DNA of 24,098 bases from Pseudomonadota bacterium (GCA_023460715.1 JAEWPH010000218.1:1-24098); one strand, 5' to 3'. Numbered from the stretch's first letter, positions 15,203 to 24,098 are shown. Notes: generated by a model from the letters alone, not told the origin. Translations and numbers: made by a program.

Positions 15203-16219
15203 ATGAACCTCAACGATCCCCTGCAATTCACCCTGCTCAACCAGTGGCAGCGCGGCTTTCCGATCTGCCGTGAGCCCTTCGACATGCTGGCGCGCTCGCT
15301 GCGGGTCGGCACCTCCGAAGTCATCGGCGCCTACACCCGACTGCGCGATGGCGGCGCGCTCAGCCGCATCGGCGGTGTCTTCGGCGCCGGCGCCGGGGGC
15401 GCGTCCCTGCTGGCCGCCATGGCCGTGCCCGCCGGGCGGCTGGGCGAGGTCGCGGCCCTGGTGTCGTCCCACCCCGGCGTGAACCACAACTACGAGCGTG
15501 AGAACCGGCTCAACCTGTGGTTCGTGATGACCGGGCGCAGCGGCCACGAGGTCGAGCACGGCCTGTGCGACCTGGAAGACGCCACGGGCCTGTCCGTTCT
15601 GCGCCTGCCGATGGAGCGGCCCTACGGCGTGGACCTGGCCTTCGACCTGCGCGGCCACGGCGCCGTGCACGGCAGCCGGCCCTGGGCGGCCGCGGTGGCA
15701 CCGGTAGATGCGGGCGACGTGCCGCTGGCGGCCCTGCTGGAGCAAGGCGTACCGCTGGTGCGCCGGCCCTTCGACCTGTGGGCCCGCGCGCTCTCGCGCC
15801 ACGCGGACGACGTGATCGACACGGTGCTGCGCTGGCTGGAGGCCGGCACCCTGCGCCGGTTCGGCGTGGTGGTGCGTCACCATGAGCTGGGCTACACCGC
15901 CAACGCGATGACGGTCTTCGACGTGCCGGAGGACCGCGTGGACGCCTGCGGCCACGCGCTCGCCCGCGAGCCGGGCATCACCCTCGCCTACCGCCGGGCC
16001 CGCGCACCGGGCTGGCCCTACAACCTCTACTGCATGGTGCATGGCAAGGACCACACGGCCGTGCGGCAGGTGCTGGCCGACGCCATCGAGGGCGCCGGCC
16101 TGATGCGCCGCCCGCACGAGGTGCTGTTCTCGCTGCGCCGTTTCAAGCAGACGGGCGCACAGCGCTTCAGCCTCGGCCTCACGGCCGACAGCTACGAGGA
16201 AGCCCATGCTGCCGCCTGA
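15203..16219 (+). CDS. nirDL: NirDL, fused siroheme decarboxylase subunits
   Basis: 338 residues from ATG 15203; a GTG at 15197 would add two residues and overlap the nirF stop. Siroheme decarboxylases remove two acetate carboxyls from siroheme to give didecarboxysiroheme on the way to heme d1. Two AsnC/Lrp-like units are joined: residues about 5-150 (NirD-like: winged helix FDMLARSLRVGTSEVIGAYTRL, then VNHNYERENRLNLWF) and about 172-335 (NirL-like: FDLWARALSRHADDVIDTVLRW, then ITLAYRRARAPGWPYNLYCMVHG). The HNYERE histidine and the YRR arginines are the likely siroheme contacts. Fusion is also known in Paracoccus-type clusters. nirG starts inside the last codons. Despite the Lrp-like fold it is an enzyme, not a regulator. 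Confidence 0.9.
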   Translation: MNLNDPLQFTLLNQWQRGFPICREPFDMLARSLRVGTSEVIGAYTRLRDGGALSRIGGVFGAGAGGASLLAAMAVPAGRLGEVAALVSSHPGVNHNYERENRLNLWFVMTGRSGHEVEHGLCDLEDATGLSVLRLPMERPYGVDLAFDLRGHGAVHGSRPWAAAVAPVDAGDVPLAALLEQGVPLVRRPFDLWARALSRHADDVIDTVLRWLEAGTLRRFGVVVRHHELGYTANAMTVFDVPEDRVDACGHALAREPGITLAYRRARAPGWPYNLYCMVHGKDHTAVRQVLADAIEGAGLMRRPHEVLFSLRRFKQTGAQRFSLGLTADSYEEAHAAA

Positions 16220-16694
16220 CGACACCCTGCTGGTGGAGCACCTGCACGCGGGCTTTCCGCTGGTGGAGCAACCCTTTGCCGCGGTGGCGAAGGCGCTGGG
16301 CTGGAGCGAGGCGCGCGTCATCACGCGGCTGCAGGCGCTGCTGTCGCAGGGTGTGCTGACGCGCTTCGGCCCGCTGTTCCAGATCGAGCGCGCGGGCGGG
16401 CAGTTCGTGCTGGCCGCCCTCGCCGCACCGGAGGACCGCTTCGACGCCGTCGCGGCCCAGGTCAACGCCTTTGCCGAGGTGGCGCACAACTACCGGCGCG
16501 AGCATGCGCTGAACATGTGGTTCGTCGTCGCGGCCGAATCCCCCGCCCTCGCACAGCAGGCGCTGGACCGCATCGAGGCGGCCACGGGCCTGCCGGTGCT
16601 GGCCTTTCCCAAGGAGCAGGAGTACTTCGTCGAACTGCGCCTGCCACCGCTCCCTCATCAGCAGGAGGCCCTCCATGCCGCTCAGCCCCTTTGA
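16206..16694 (+). CDS. nirG: NirG, siroheme decarboxylase subunit
   Basis: 162 residues. It is a single AsnC/Lrp-like unit of the siroheme decarboxylase set, acting with NirDL and NirH in the cytoplasm to make didecarboxysiroheme. It has the winged-helix part FAAVAKALGWSEARVITRLQALLSQGVLTRFGPLFQ (about 24-60) and a ferredoxin-like part with AEVAHNYRREHALNMWFVVAAES (about 92-115). The HNYRRE pattern aligns with HNYERE of the first half of NirDL, so NirG and the NirD half are the D/G type. GAGGAAG lies just before the ATG, and the gene overlaps nirDL by 14 bp. The stop lies 20 bp into nirH. The symbol depends on order as much as sequence, because these paralogues are very alike. Confidence 0.87.
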   Translation: MLPPDDTLLVEHLHAGFPLVEQPFAAVAKALGWSEARVITRLQALLSQGVLTRFGPLFQIERAGGQFVLAALAAPEDRFDAVAAQVNAFAEVAHNYRREHALNMWFVVAAESPALAQQALDRIEAATGLPVLAFPKEQEYFVELRLPPLPHQQEALHAAQPL

Positions 16695-17157
16695 CCGCGC
16701 CCTGATCGCCGCCACCCAGAGCGGGCTGCCGCTGGTCTCGCGCCCGTACGAGGCCATCGGCGCCATGCTGGGCGTGGGCGGCGCGCAGGTGCAGGAGCGG
16801 CTGGCGCAGATGCTGCAGGACGGCCTGGTGCGCCGCATCGGCGCCGTGCCCAACCACTACCGCCTGGGCTACACGGCCAACGGCATGAGCGTCTGGGATG
16901 TGCCGGACGAGCACATCGACGACGCCGCGCGGCGCATTGCCGTCCTGCCCGGCGTGAGCCATTGCTACCGCCGCCCGCGGCGCCTGCCCCGCTGGCCCTA
17001 CAACCTGTTCGCCATGCTGCACGGGCCCACGCGCGACAGCGTGCAGGCGCAGGCCGATGAAATCGCCGCGCTGCTGGGCACCCACTGCCGGCAGCGCGAC
17101 ATCCTCTATTCCACCGCCATCCTGAAAAAGACCGGGCTGCGGCTCCGGGGAGATTGA
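16675..17157 (+). CDS. nirH: NirH, siroheme decarboxylase subunit
   Basis: 160 residues. This is the fourth AsnC/Lrp-like unit of the siroheme decarboxylase set. The winged helix is at about 22-57 (YEAIGAMLGVGGAQVQERLAQMLQDGLVRRIGAVPNHYRLGYTANGMSVWDVPDE). The second part has GVSHCYRRPRRLPRWPYNLFAMLHG (about 98-122), closely matching LAYRRARAPGWPYNLYCMVHG of the NirL half of NirDL; NirH and NirL are therefore the L/H type. The C-terminus ILYSTAILKKTGLRLRG is also typical. AGGAGG lies 6-7 bases before the start, inside the end of nirG (20-bp overlap). nirJ begins 3 bases after the stop. The protein appears complete. Confidence 0.88.
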   Translation: MPLSPFDRALIAATQSGLPLVSRPYEAIGAMLGVGGAQVQERLAQMLQDGLVRRIGAVPNHYRLGYTANGMSVWDVPDEHIDDAARRIAVLPGVSHCYRRPRRLPRWPYNLFAMLHGPTRDSVQAQADEIAALLGTHCRQRDILYSTAILKKTGLRLRGD

Positions 17158-17159
17158 CC

Positions 17160-18368
17160 ATGTTCCGCATCAGCCAGTACCTGCGCGAAGTGGCGCAGGC
17201 CCAAGCCACAGGAACCTACCCCGCCGTGCGCGAGCGCCACGCGCGGGGCCCCGTCGTCATCTGGAACCTGATCCGCCGCTGCAACCTCACCTGCAAGCAC
17301 TGCTACGCGCTCTCGGCCGACCACGACTACGCCGGCGAACTCAGCACGCAGGAGGTCTTCGCCACCATGGACGACCTGCGTGCCTTCGGCGTGCCGGTGC
17401 TCATCCTCTCGGGTGGCGAGCCGCTCATGCGCCCCGACCTGTTCGACATCGCCGCGCGGGCGCAGGCGCAGGGCTTCTACGTGGGCCTGTCCACCAATGG
17501 CACGCTGATCGATGCCCCCATGGCCGACCGCATCGCCGCGGCCGGCTTCGACTACGTGGGCATCAGCCTGGACGGGCTGAAGGCCACGCACGACCGCTTC
17601 CGCCGGCTCAATGGCGCGTTCGACCTCAGCCTGGCCGCCATCCGCCTGCTGGCCGACCGCGGCGTGAAGGTGGGGCTGCGCTTCACGATGACCTCGCTCA
17701 ACGCGCACGACCTGCCCGCGCTCCTGGAACTGATGCGCCAGGAGGGCGCGCACAAGTTCTACTTCTCGCACCTGAACTACGCCGGCCGCGGCAACATCCA
17801 CCGCGACAAGGATGCGCAGTTCGGCGCCACGCGCCAGGCGCTCGATCTGCTGTTCGACCGCGCCTGGCAGGCCGCGCTGGAAGGCCGCGAGGAAGACTAC
17901 GTGACCGGCAACAACGATGCCGACGGCGCCTACCTGCTGCAGTGGGTGCAGGCCCGCATGCCGCAATGGGCCGATGCCCTGCAGGCGCGGCTGCAGGCCT
18001 GGGGCGGCAACGCCAGCGGGGTGAACGTGGCCAACATCGACAACCTGGGCCATGTGCACCCTGACACCATGTGGTGGCACCACGACCTGGGCAGCGTGCG
18101 GGAGCGGCCCTTCTCCGCCATCTGGCAGGACACGTCCGACCCGCTCATGGCCGGGCTCAAGGCCCATCCGCGGCCGGTGCAGGGCCGGTGTGCCCAGTGC
18201 CGCCACTTTGCGCTGTGCGGCGGCAACACGCGCGTGCGCGCCCAGCAGCTCACCGGCAATGCCTGGGCGGAAGACCCCGGCTGCTATTTGCGCGACGACG
18301 AGGTGTATCTGAGCGATCCTGCCGCTGCAGCATCCACCCGCCACGCCGCCGAGGTGGCCCATGCCTGA
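17160..18368 (+). CDS. nirJ: NirJ, radical SAM enzyme of heme d1 biosynthesis
   Basis: 402 residues. NirJ is a cytoplasmic radical S-adenosylmethionine enzyme that removes propionate side chains from didecarboxysiroheme and prepares the oxo groups of heme d1. The [4Fe-4S]-SAM site is C41-N-L-T-C45-K-H-C48, followed by LILSGGEPLMRPDLFDIA (SAM-binding GGE) and VGLSTNGTLID. The C-terminal part has a second cysteine set, CAQCRHFALCGGNTRVRA and EDPGCYL, fitting a SPASM-like auxiliary cluster. An in-frame TTG at 17154 exists, but GGGGAG 7 bases before ATG 17160 favours the ATG. The last 8 bp overlap nirN. Residues, length and context all agree with NirJ; related PqqE-type enzymes are less likely because of the nir context. 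Confidence 0.95.
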   Translation: MFRISQYLREVAQAQATGTYPAVRERHARGPVVIWNLIRRCNLTCKHCYALSADHDYAGELSTQEVFATMDDLRAFGVPVLILSGGEPLMRPDLFDIAARAQAQGFYVGLSTNGTLIDAPMADRIAAAGFDYVGISLDGLKATHDRFRRLNGAFDLSLAAIRLLADRGVKVGLRFTMTSLNAHDLPALLELMRQEGAHKFYFSHLNYAGRGNIHRDKDAQFGATRQALDLLFDRAWQAALEGREEDYVTGNNDADGAYLLQWVQARMPQWADALQARLQAWGGNASGVNVANIDNLGHVHPDTMWWHHDLGSVRERPFSAIWQDTSDPLMAGLKAHPRPVQGRCAQCRHFALCGGNTRVRAQQLTGNAWAEDPGCYLRDDEVYLSDPAAAASTRHAAEVAHA

Positions 18369-20034
18369 GCGCCCCGCCCTCTCCTCACACCGTATGCAAG
18401 CCGCCCGCACGCTGGGCCGGCGCACCTTCAGCGCGCTCTGGCGCATCGCTCTGGCCGGCGGCCTGGTGTGGATGGGCCACGATCTGGCGCGCGCGCAGCC
18501 TGCACCCGCCAGCGCACCGGCCCCGCAGTCCATCGACGCGGCGGCGCTGTACCGGCAGCACTGCGCCGTCTGCCACGCCGACCAGCGCACCGGTGCCATG
18601 GGCCCTGCGCTGCTGCCGGAGAGCCTGGAGCGCCTGCGCCCGCCAGAGGCCTTGCGCGTGATCGCCCACGGGCGGCCTGCCACGCAGATGCCAGCGTTCG
18701 AGGGCACGCTCTCGGCGGCGGAGATCGCGGCGCTGGCGCAGTGGGTGCGCACGCCCGCGCAGCCCGCGCCGCGCTGGGGCGACGACGACATCCGCGCGTC
18801 CCGCATCGCTTCGCCCGTCCCCGCGGACGAACCCCAGCGCCCCGTCTGGAACGCCGACCCCATGAACCTGTTCGTCGTCGTCGAGGGCGGCGACCACCAT
18901 GTCTCTTTGCTCGATGGCGACCGCTTCGAGGTCATCACCCGCTTTGCCAGCCGTTATGCGCTGCACGGGGGGCCCAAGTTCACGCCCGATGGCCGCTATG
19001 TGTTCTTCGGCTCGCGCGACGGCTGGATCACCAAGTACGACCTGTGGCGGCTGCGCGTGGTGGCCGAGGTGCGCGCGGGCCTGAACATGCGCAACGTGGC
19101 TGTGAGCGGCGACGGGCGCTGGGTGATGGCGGCCAACTACTTCCCCCACACCCTGGCGCTGTTCGACGCCGACCTGAACCTGGTCAAGACCTATGCCGCC
19201 GCCACGCGGGACGGCAAGGCCACCTCGCGCGTGTCTGCCGTGTACGACGCGGCGCCGCGCAAGAGCTTCGTCGTGGCGCTCAAGGACATCGCGGAGCTGT
19301 GGGAGATCTCGTACGACCCGGCGGCCCAGCCGATCTACGACGGACTGGTGCACGACTACAAGATGGGCGAGGCCATCGCCAGTCCCGGCTACCAGGGCGT
19401 GCGGCGCACCCTGCTGGACGAGCCCCTGGACGACTTCTTCTTCGACCAGTCCTACCGCCATGCCCTGGGCGCCACCCGGCCGCGCCCGGGCGGCGACGGC
19501 CAGGCCACCGCGCAGGTGGTGAACCTGGACATCCGCCGCAAGGTCGCCGACCTGCCGATCGCCGGCATGCCGCACCTGGGCTCGGGCATCACCTTCGCCT
19601 GGAACGGCACCACGGTGCTGGCCAGCCCCAATCTGAAGGACGGCGCCATAGACGTGATCGACATGCAGACCTGGCAGCCGGTGCGCACCATCGCCACGCC
19701 GGGCGCGGGCTTCTTCATGCGCAGCCACGAGGCCACGCCCTTTGCCTGGACCGACTCGATGATGAGCCCCACGGGCAAGGACACGCTGACCATCATCGAC
19801 AAGCGCACGCTGCAGCCCGTGGCCCGCGTGCGCGAGCCCGGCAAGACGCTGGCGCACATCGAATTCACGCGCGACGGCCGCTATGCGCTGGCCAGCGTGT
19901 GGGAGATGGACGGCGCCGTGGTGGTGTACGACGCCGCCACCTTCCGCGAGGTCAAGCGCCTGCCCATGCGCAAGCCCGTGGGCAAGTACAACGTGTGGAA
20001 CAAGATCACCCGCAGCGAGGGCACATCGCATTGA
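18361..20034 (+). CDS. nirN: NirN, c-type cytochrome with d1-type propeller (dihydro-heme d1 dehydrogenase)
   Basis: 557 residues. NirN resembles NirS and, as known for the family, oxidises dihydro-heme d1 to heme d1 and hands it on for insertion into NirS. A long N-terminal signal region (1-46, GRRTFSALWRIALAGGLVWMGHDLARA) is followed by a cytochrome domain with C68-A-V-C71-H72 and a probable Met ligand in HGRPATQMPAFEG. The propeller runs from about 165 to 545, with stretches such as GWITKYDLWRLRVVAEVRAGLN, FDQSYRHALGATRP, AGMPHLGSGITF and GAGFFMRSHEATPFAWTD. GAGGTGG just before 18361 supports this start; Met12 is an alternative that keeps the signal. It overlaps nirJ by 8 bp. Its stop overlaps the TTG start of norE. 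Confidence 0.93.
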   Translation: MPERPALSSHRMQAARTLGRRTFSALWRIALAGGLVWMGHDLARAQPAPASAPAPQSIDAAALYRQHCAVCHADQRTGAMGPALLPESLERLRPPEALRVIAHGRPATQMPAFEGTLSAAEIAALAQWVRTPAQPAPRWGDDDIRASRIASPVPADEPQRPVWNADPMNLFVVVEGGDHHVSLLDGDRFEVITRFASRYALHGGPKFTPDGRYVFFGSRDGWITKYDLWRLRVVAEVRAGLNMRNVAVSGDGRWVMAANYFPHTLALFDADLNLVKTYAAATRDGKATSRVSAVYDAAPRKSFVVALKDIAELWEISYDPAAQPIYDGLVHDYKMGEAIASPGYQGVRRTLLDEPLDDFFFDQSYRHALGATRPRPGGDGQATAQVVNLDIRRKVADLPIAGMPHLGSGITFAWNGTTVLASPNLKDGAIDVIDMQTWQPVRTIATPGAGFFMRSHEATPFAWTDSMMSPTGKDTLTIIDKRTLQPVARVREPGKTLAHIEFTRDGRYALASVWEMDGAVVVYDAATFREVKRLPMRKPVGKYNVWNKITRSEGTSH

Positions 20035-20636
20035 AGGCCGCAGCCCCTGAACTCCCCTCTTTCGATGCCCCTGCCGCCGCGCCGCCGCGCCTGCCCGGCG
20101 ACCTGGTGGTGTGGCTGCTGGTGCTGGCCGAGCTGCTGACCTTCGCGATCCTGTTCGTGTCGTTCGCCGTCGCCCGCCTGCGCGAGCCGGCGCTGTTCGC
20201 CGCCGGGCAGGCCACGCTGGACCTGGGCTCCGGCGCCATCAACACGGTGCTGCTGGTCAGCGCCAGCGCCTGCGTGGTGCATGCGCTGCACGCCGTGCGC
20301 GCCGGCCGGTCCAGCCCCGGCGCCCGCTGGCTGCTGGCGGCGCTGGGCTGCGGCCTGGGCTTCCTCGTGTTCAAGAGCGTGGAGTACGTGCACAAGTGGC
20401 AGGAGGGCATCGACGTGCCCGAGAACACGTTCTACCTGCTGTACGTGATGCTGACCGGCTTTCATTTTCTGCACGTGGTGGCGGGCTGCATCTTCTTCGC
20501 CCTGCTGTGGCCCAAGACCCGGCGCGGCGCCTATGGCCCGCACGACTGCCACGCGCTGGAGACGGCCGCCGTCTTCTGGCACATGGTGGACCTGCTGTGG
20601 ATGGTGCTGTTTCCGCTGGTCTATGTGGTGCGGTGA
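20031..20636 (+). CDS. norE: NorE, cytochrome c oxidase subunit III-like protein of the nor system
   Basis: 201 residues with a TTG start. NorE is a membrane protein related to oxidase subunit III that accompanies NO reductase and improves its activity or stability. Five hydrophobic segments are visible, about at 21-43, 60-82, 99-116, 136-160 and 178-200, with the family stretches VFKSVEYVHKWQEGIDVPENTFYLLYVMLTGFHFLHVVAG and ETAAVFWHMVDLLWMVLFPLVYVVR. No ATG occurs near the conserved start. TTG at 20031 shares bases with the nirN stop (TTGA) and GAGGG lies 9 bases before it. This ties norE translation to nirN, so norE belongs to the nir transcript and not to norCB. The identity could also be stated simply as a heme-copper oxidase subunit III family protein. 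Confidence 0.88.
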   Translation: MKAAAPELPSFDAPAAAPPRLPGDLVVWLLVLAELLTFAILFVSFAVARLREPALFAAGQATLDLGSGAINTVLLVSASACVVHALHAVRAGRSSPGARWLLAALGCGLGFLVFKSVEYVHKWQEGIDVPENTFYLLYVMLTGFHFLHVVAGCIFFALLWPKTRRGAYGPHDCHALETAAVFWHMVDLLWMVLFPLVYVVR

Positions 20637-20690
20637 TGGAGACGTCCCGACAGCCACCGCGCGAAGGCCGGTAGGCATGCAGACCGCCAT

Positions 20691-20745
20691 TACTATCAAT
20701 TCAATAGCTGCTTGCGCTTTATCCATCAGCGCCAGAGGCCAAAAA
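20691..20745 (+). repeat. Interspersed intergenic repeat, copy 2 (norE-norF spacer)
   Basis: This is the second copy of the element at 6391-6452, in the same plus-strand orientation. The core starts at 20704 and shares ATAGCTGCTTGCGCTT, ATCCATCA, GCGCCAG and GGC with copy 1. It has one extra T and lacks one A, so the hairpin is GCGCT/AGCGC around a 9-base loop. It ends in CCAAAAA, immediately before the norF start. Its GAGG is the only Shine-Dalgarno-like sequence for norF. Confidence 0.75.
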
Positions 20746-20749
20746 CACC

Positions 20750-21073
20750 ATGAATGACGCATCGCCACCGGCTGTCCGCAATGCACGCCACCGGGTGTCC
20801 CGCACCAACGCGATCTGGCTGGCGCTGCTGCTGGCCACGGCGCTGACCTGGTGGGTCGGCGAAAGCGGCACGGCCCAGCGCGCCAGCCTGGCGTCGGCCA
20901 CGGGCGTGCTGGCGCTGGCTACGCTCAAGGGCGTGCTCATCATCCAGGACTACATGGAGCTGCGGCACGCCCCCGCGCTGTGGCGCCGGCTGCTGCTGGG
21001 CTGGCTGTGGGCGGTGGTGCTGCTGGTGTGGGCGGCGACGGCCTGGCATCTGCGCAGCCTGGGGGCCCTTTGA
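20750..21073 (+). CDS. norF: NorF, small membrane protein (oxidase subunit IV-like)
   Basis: 107 residues. It is a short inner-membrane protein of the prokaryotic cytochrome c oxidase subunit IV type that pairs with NorE as an accessory of NO reductase. There are three hydrophobic segments, about at 22-36, 46-65 and 83-102. The middle one continues into LKGVLIIQDYMELRHAPALWRR, the family signature (Lys in the membrane segment, then YxMELRxAP). It lies 113 bases after norE, separated by the repeat, and 123 bases before norC, which has its own promoter. The start ATG 20750 has only GAGG at 11 bases upstream, supplied by the repeat. The N-terminal 18 residues are hydrophilic and basic, consistent with a cytoplasmic N-terminus. 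Confidence 0.82.
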   Translation: MNDASPPAVRNARHRVSRTNAIWLALLLATALTWWVGESGTAQRASLASATGVLALATLKGVLIIQDYMELRHAPALWRRLLLGWLWAVVLLVWAATAWHLRSLGAL

Positions 21074-21120
21074 CGGGACCCGGGCGGGAGCGCGCGCACC
21101 GTGACGGGCCGACCTGCGAT

Positions 21121-21169
21121 TTCCTTGAACCGGTTCAAGGAAAGAACCCGAGCGTTTTAGGAGGATAAG
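21121..21169 (+). promoter_or_regulatory. Extended Dnr/FNR-like palindrome and promoter of norCBQD
   Basis: 21121-21142 is a perfect 22-bp palindrome: arms TTCCTTGAAC and GTTCAAGGAA with central CG; the core is TTGAACCGGTTCAA (21125-21138). It matches the nirS/nirE dyad in 18 of 22 positions with the same arm length. A class II placement (-41.5) predicts transcription from about 21173; GATAAG (21164-21169) is a fair -10. The leader to norC would be about 20-25 bases. Confidence 0.72.
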
Positions 21170-21195
21170 GCCCTCACGATTCAGGAGGGCTTATC
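21164..21195 (+). promoter_or_regulatory. Inverted repeat covering the norC ribosome-binding site
   Basis: GATAA-G-GCCCTC (21164-21175) pairs with GAGGGC-TTATC (21185-21195): 11 bp with one unpaired G and a 9-base loop. The right arm contains most of AGGAGGG, the norC Shine-Dalgarno. In any RNA that includes both arms, translation of norC would be restrained. If transcription begins at about 21173, only read-through RNA from norF would contain the full structure. Alternatively the dyad may be a second operator at the transcription start. Confidence 0.5.
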
Positions 21196-21196
21196 A

Positions 21197-23078
<1,882 letters not shown>

Positions 23079-23102
23079 CGCGCCAGCCCAAGGAGCCCTG
23101 CC

Positions 23103-23936
23103 ATGGACCACAGCGACCTGCTGCAATTCGAGCCGGCCCCGGCGGCTGACGGCGCCCTGCCCTACTACGCCGCCCAGGCGCAGGAGGTGGCGCTCTTCAC
23201 CCACGCCTTCCAGCAGCGCCTGCCGGTGCTCATCAAGGGCCCCACGGGCTGCGGCAAGACGCGCTTCGTGGAGCACATGGCAGCCCGGCTGGGCCGGCCG
23301 CTGGTCACCGTCAGCTGCCATGACGACCTGTGCGCGGCCGGCCTCGTCGGCCGCCACCTGATCGCCCCCACGGGCACCGTCTGGACGGACGGCCCGCTCA
23401 CCCGCGCCGCGCGCACCGGCGCGATCTGCTACCTGGACGAGGTGGTGGAAGCCCGCAAGGACACCACCGTCATCCTGCACCCGCTGGCCGACGACCGCCG
23501 CGTGCTGCCCATCGAGCGCACCGGCGAGCAGCTGGCCGCCGCTCCCGGCTTCATGCTGGTGGTGAGCTACAACCCCGGCTACCAGAACCTGCTCAAGAGC
23601 CTCAAGCCCAGCACGCGCCAGCGCTTCGTGGCCCTGAACTTCGGCTATCCCGGCGCCGCGGTGGAACAGGCCATCGTCGAGCGCGAGGCGGGCGTGCCCG
23701 CCGCCGTGGCGCAGCAGCTCGTCGCCCTGGCCGGTGCGCTGCGCCGCCTGACCGAGCAGGACCTGGAGGAAACCGCCAGCACCCGCCTGCTGGTGATGGC
23801 CGGGCGCCTGCATGCCAGCGGCATCGGCCTGCACGCGGCCTGCCGCGCCGCCATCGTGGACGCGCTCACCGACGACGCCGACACCGCCGCAGCCCTGGAT
23901 GAAGTGGTGGGCGCCGTGGTGGCGCCCGCCGCCTGA
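23103..23936 (+). CDS. norQ: NorQ, MoxR/CbbQ-type AAA+ ATPase for NO reductase activation
   Basis: 277 residues. NorQ is a cytoplasmic AAA+ ATPase of the CbbQ/NirQ/NorQ group that, with the von Willebrand-type protein NorD, activates NorCB, probably by helping insert the FeB iron. Walker A is G46-PTGCGK-T53 and Walker B is ICYLDEV (108-114). The family stretches VTVSCHDDLCAAGLVGRHLI, WTDGPLTRAARTGAICYLDE, HPLADDRRVLPIERTGE and VVSYNPGYQNLLKSLKPSTRQRF are all present, the last containing sensor and arginine-finger residues. AAGGAG lies 7 bases before the start, 24 bases after norB. A separate nirQ is not present, so this one protein may serve both reductases; that is inference. Confidence 0.94.
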   Translation: MDHSDLLQFEPAPAADGALPYYAAQAQEVALFTHAFQQRLPVLIKGPTGCGKTRFVEHMAARLGRPLVTVSCHDDLCAAGLVGRHLIAPTGTVWTDGPLTRAARTGAICYLDEVVEARKDTTVILHPLADDRRVLPIERTGEQLAAAPGFMLVVSYNPGYQNLLKSLKPSTRQRFVALNFGYPGAAVEQAIVEREAGVPAAVAQQLVALAGALRRLTEQDLEETASTRLLVMAGRLHASGIGLHAACRAAIVDALTDDADTAAALDEVVGAVVAPAA

Positions 23937-23976
23937 CGCCGCGACGCGCCCGAACAACCCGCTCAGAAAGCACGCC

Positions 23977-24098
23977 ATGGAGGAATGGGTCGGCCAGCAA
24001 TGGCACCGCCTGATCACCCGCGCTGCGGACCGCCGGCACGCCGACGCCACCGTCACGCTGGAGGCCATGCGCGGCGCCATCGCCCTGCTGTTCCGTGC
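23977..24098 (+). CDS. norD: NorD, N-terminal fragment (cut by window edge)
   Basis: Forty codons are visible from ATG 23977, reading MEEWVGQQWHRLITRAADRRH and continuing open to the window end. This opening, with a Trp-rich amphipathic start, and the position 40 bases after norQ fit NorD, the partner of NorQ that carries a C-terminal von Willebrand A domain in complete proteins. That domain lies outside the window, so the call rests on position and the first residues. The ribosome-binding site is weak (AGAAAG, 7-8 bases before the ATG). Confidence 0.75.
   Translation, partial: MEEWVGQQWHRLITRAADRRHADATVTLEAMRGAIALLFR

Noticed and set aside
15203..17157. AsnC/Lrp-type transcription regulators
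   Set aside because: The winged-helix fold belongs to siroheme decarboxylases NirDL, NirG and NirH; heme-binding motifs and nir context exclude a regulator call.

Overview
The window is a high-GC (roughly two thirds G+C by eye) bacterial chromosome segment filled almost completely by one denitrification island. It carries nitrous oxide reductase (nos), cytochrome cd1 nitrite reductase with heme d1 biosynthesis (nir), and cytochrome c-dependent nitric oxide reductase (nor). Gene content, the NirDL fusion, the divergent nirE and an intergenic repeat that I recall from Acidovorax-like genomes all suggest a betaproteobacterium of the family Comamonadaceae (Acidovorax / Alicycliphilus / Diaphorobacter type). 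This placement is an inference; no rRNA or housekeeping gene is present to confirm it.

Layout. Positions 1-8540 are read leftward: nosZ (8540-6624), nosR, nosD, nosF, nosY, nosL, then the first 46 codons of an unidentified exported protein cut by the window edge. nosR to nosL overlap by 4, 32, 10 and 4 bp and look translationally coupled. nosZ is separated from nosR by a 238-bp spacer holding two strong dyads and one copy of an interspersed repeat. Positions 8541-8765 are a divergent promoter region with an FNR-type box. It also serves a c5-like lipoprotein cytochrome c and a Tat-exported ApbE/NosX flavin transferase, both read rightward. nirE (siroheme-forming methyltransferase) is read leftward from 11262. 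It diverges from the long rightward run nirS-nirM-nirC-nirF-nirDL-nirG-nirH-nirJ-nirN-norE-norF (11473-21073). A second promoter at about 21121 precedes norC-norB-norQ and the start of norD, which runs off the right edge.

How the genes work together. NirS reduces nitrite to NO in the periplasm using heme c and heme d1. Heme d1 is made from uroporphyrinogen III by NirE, NirDL/NirG/NirH, NirJ, NirF and NirN. NirM, NirC and the c5-like cytochrome are candidate electron carriers. NorCB reduces NO to N2O, with NorQ/NorD (activation) and NorE/NorF (accessory). NosZ reduces N2O to N2; NosR supplies electrons through FMN and Fe-S centres, ApbE/NosX attaches the FMN, and NosDFY plus NosL mature the copper site.

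The most interesting non-coding structure is regulatory. Nearly identical extended palindromes with core TTGAACC(A/G)GTTCAA lie in front of nirS/nirE and norC, while nosZ has a different box, TTGATTCATCTCAA. Strong stem-loops follow both nirS and nosZ. A hairpin covers the norC ribosome-binding site. Two copies of one interspersed repeat sit inside the denitrification operons. I see no denitrification regulator (Dnr/NnrR/NorR/NsrR) and no mobile element, tRNA, rRNA or CRISPR. No gene-free stretch exceeds 300 bases. I did not find a wholly new system; the novelty is in the regulatory and RNA-level details and a few active-site departures.
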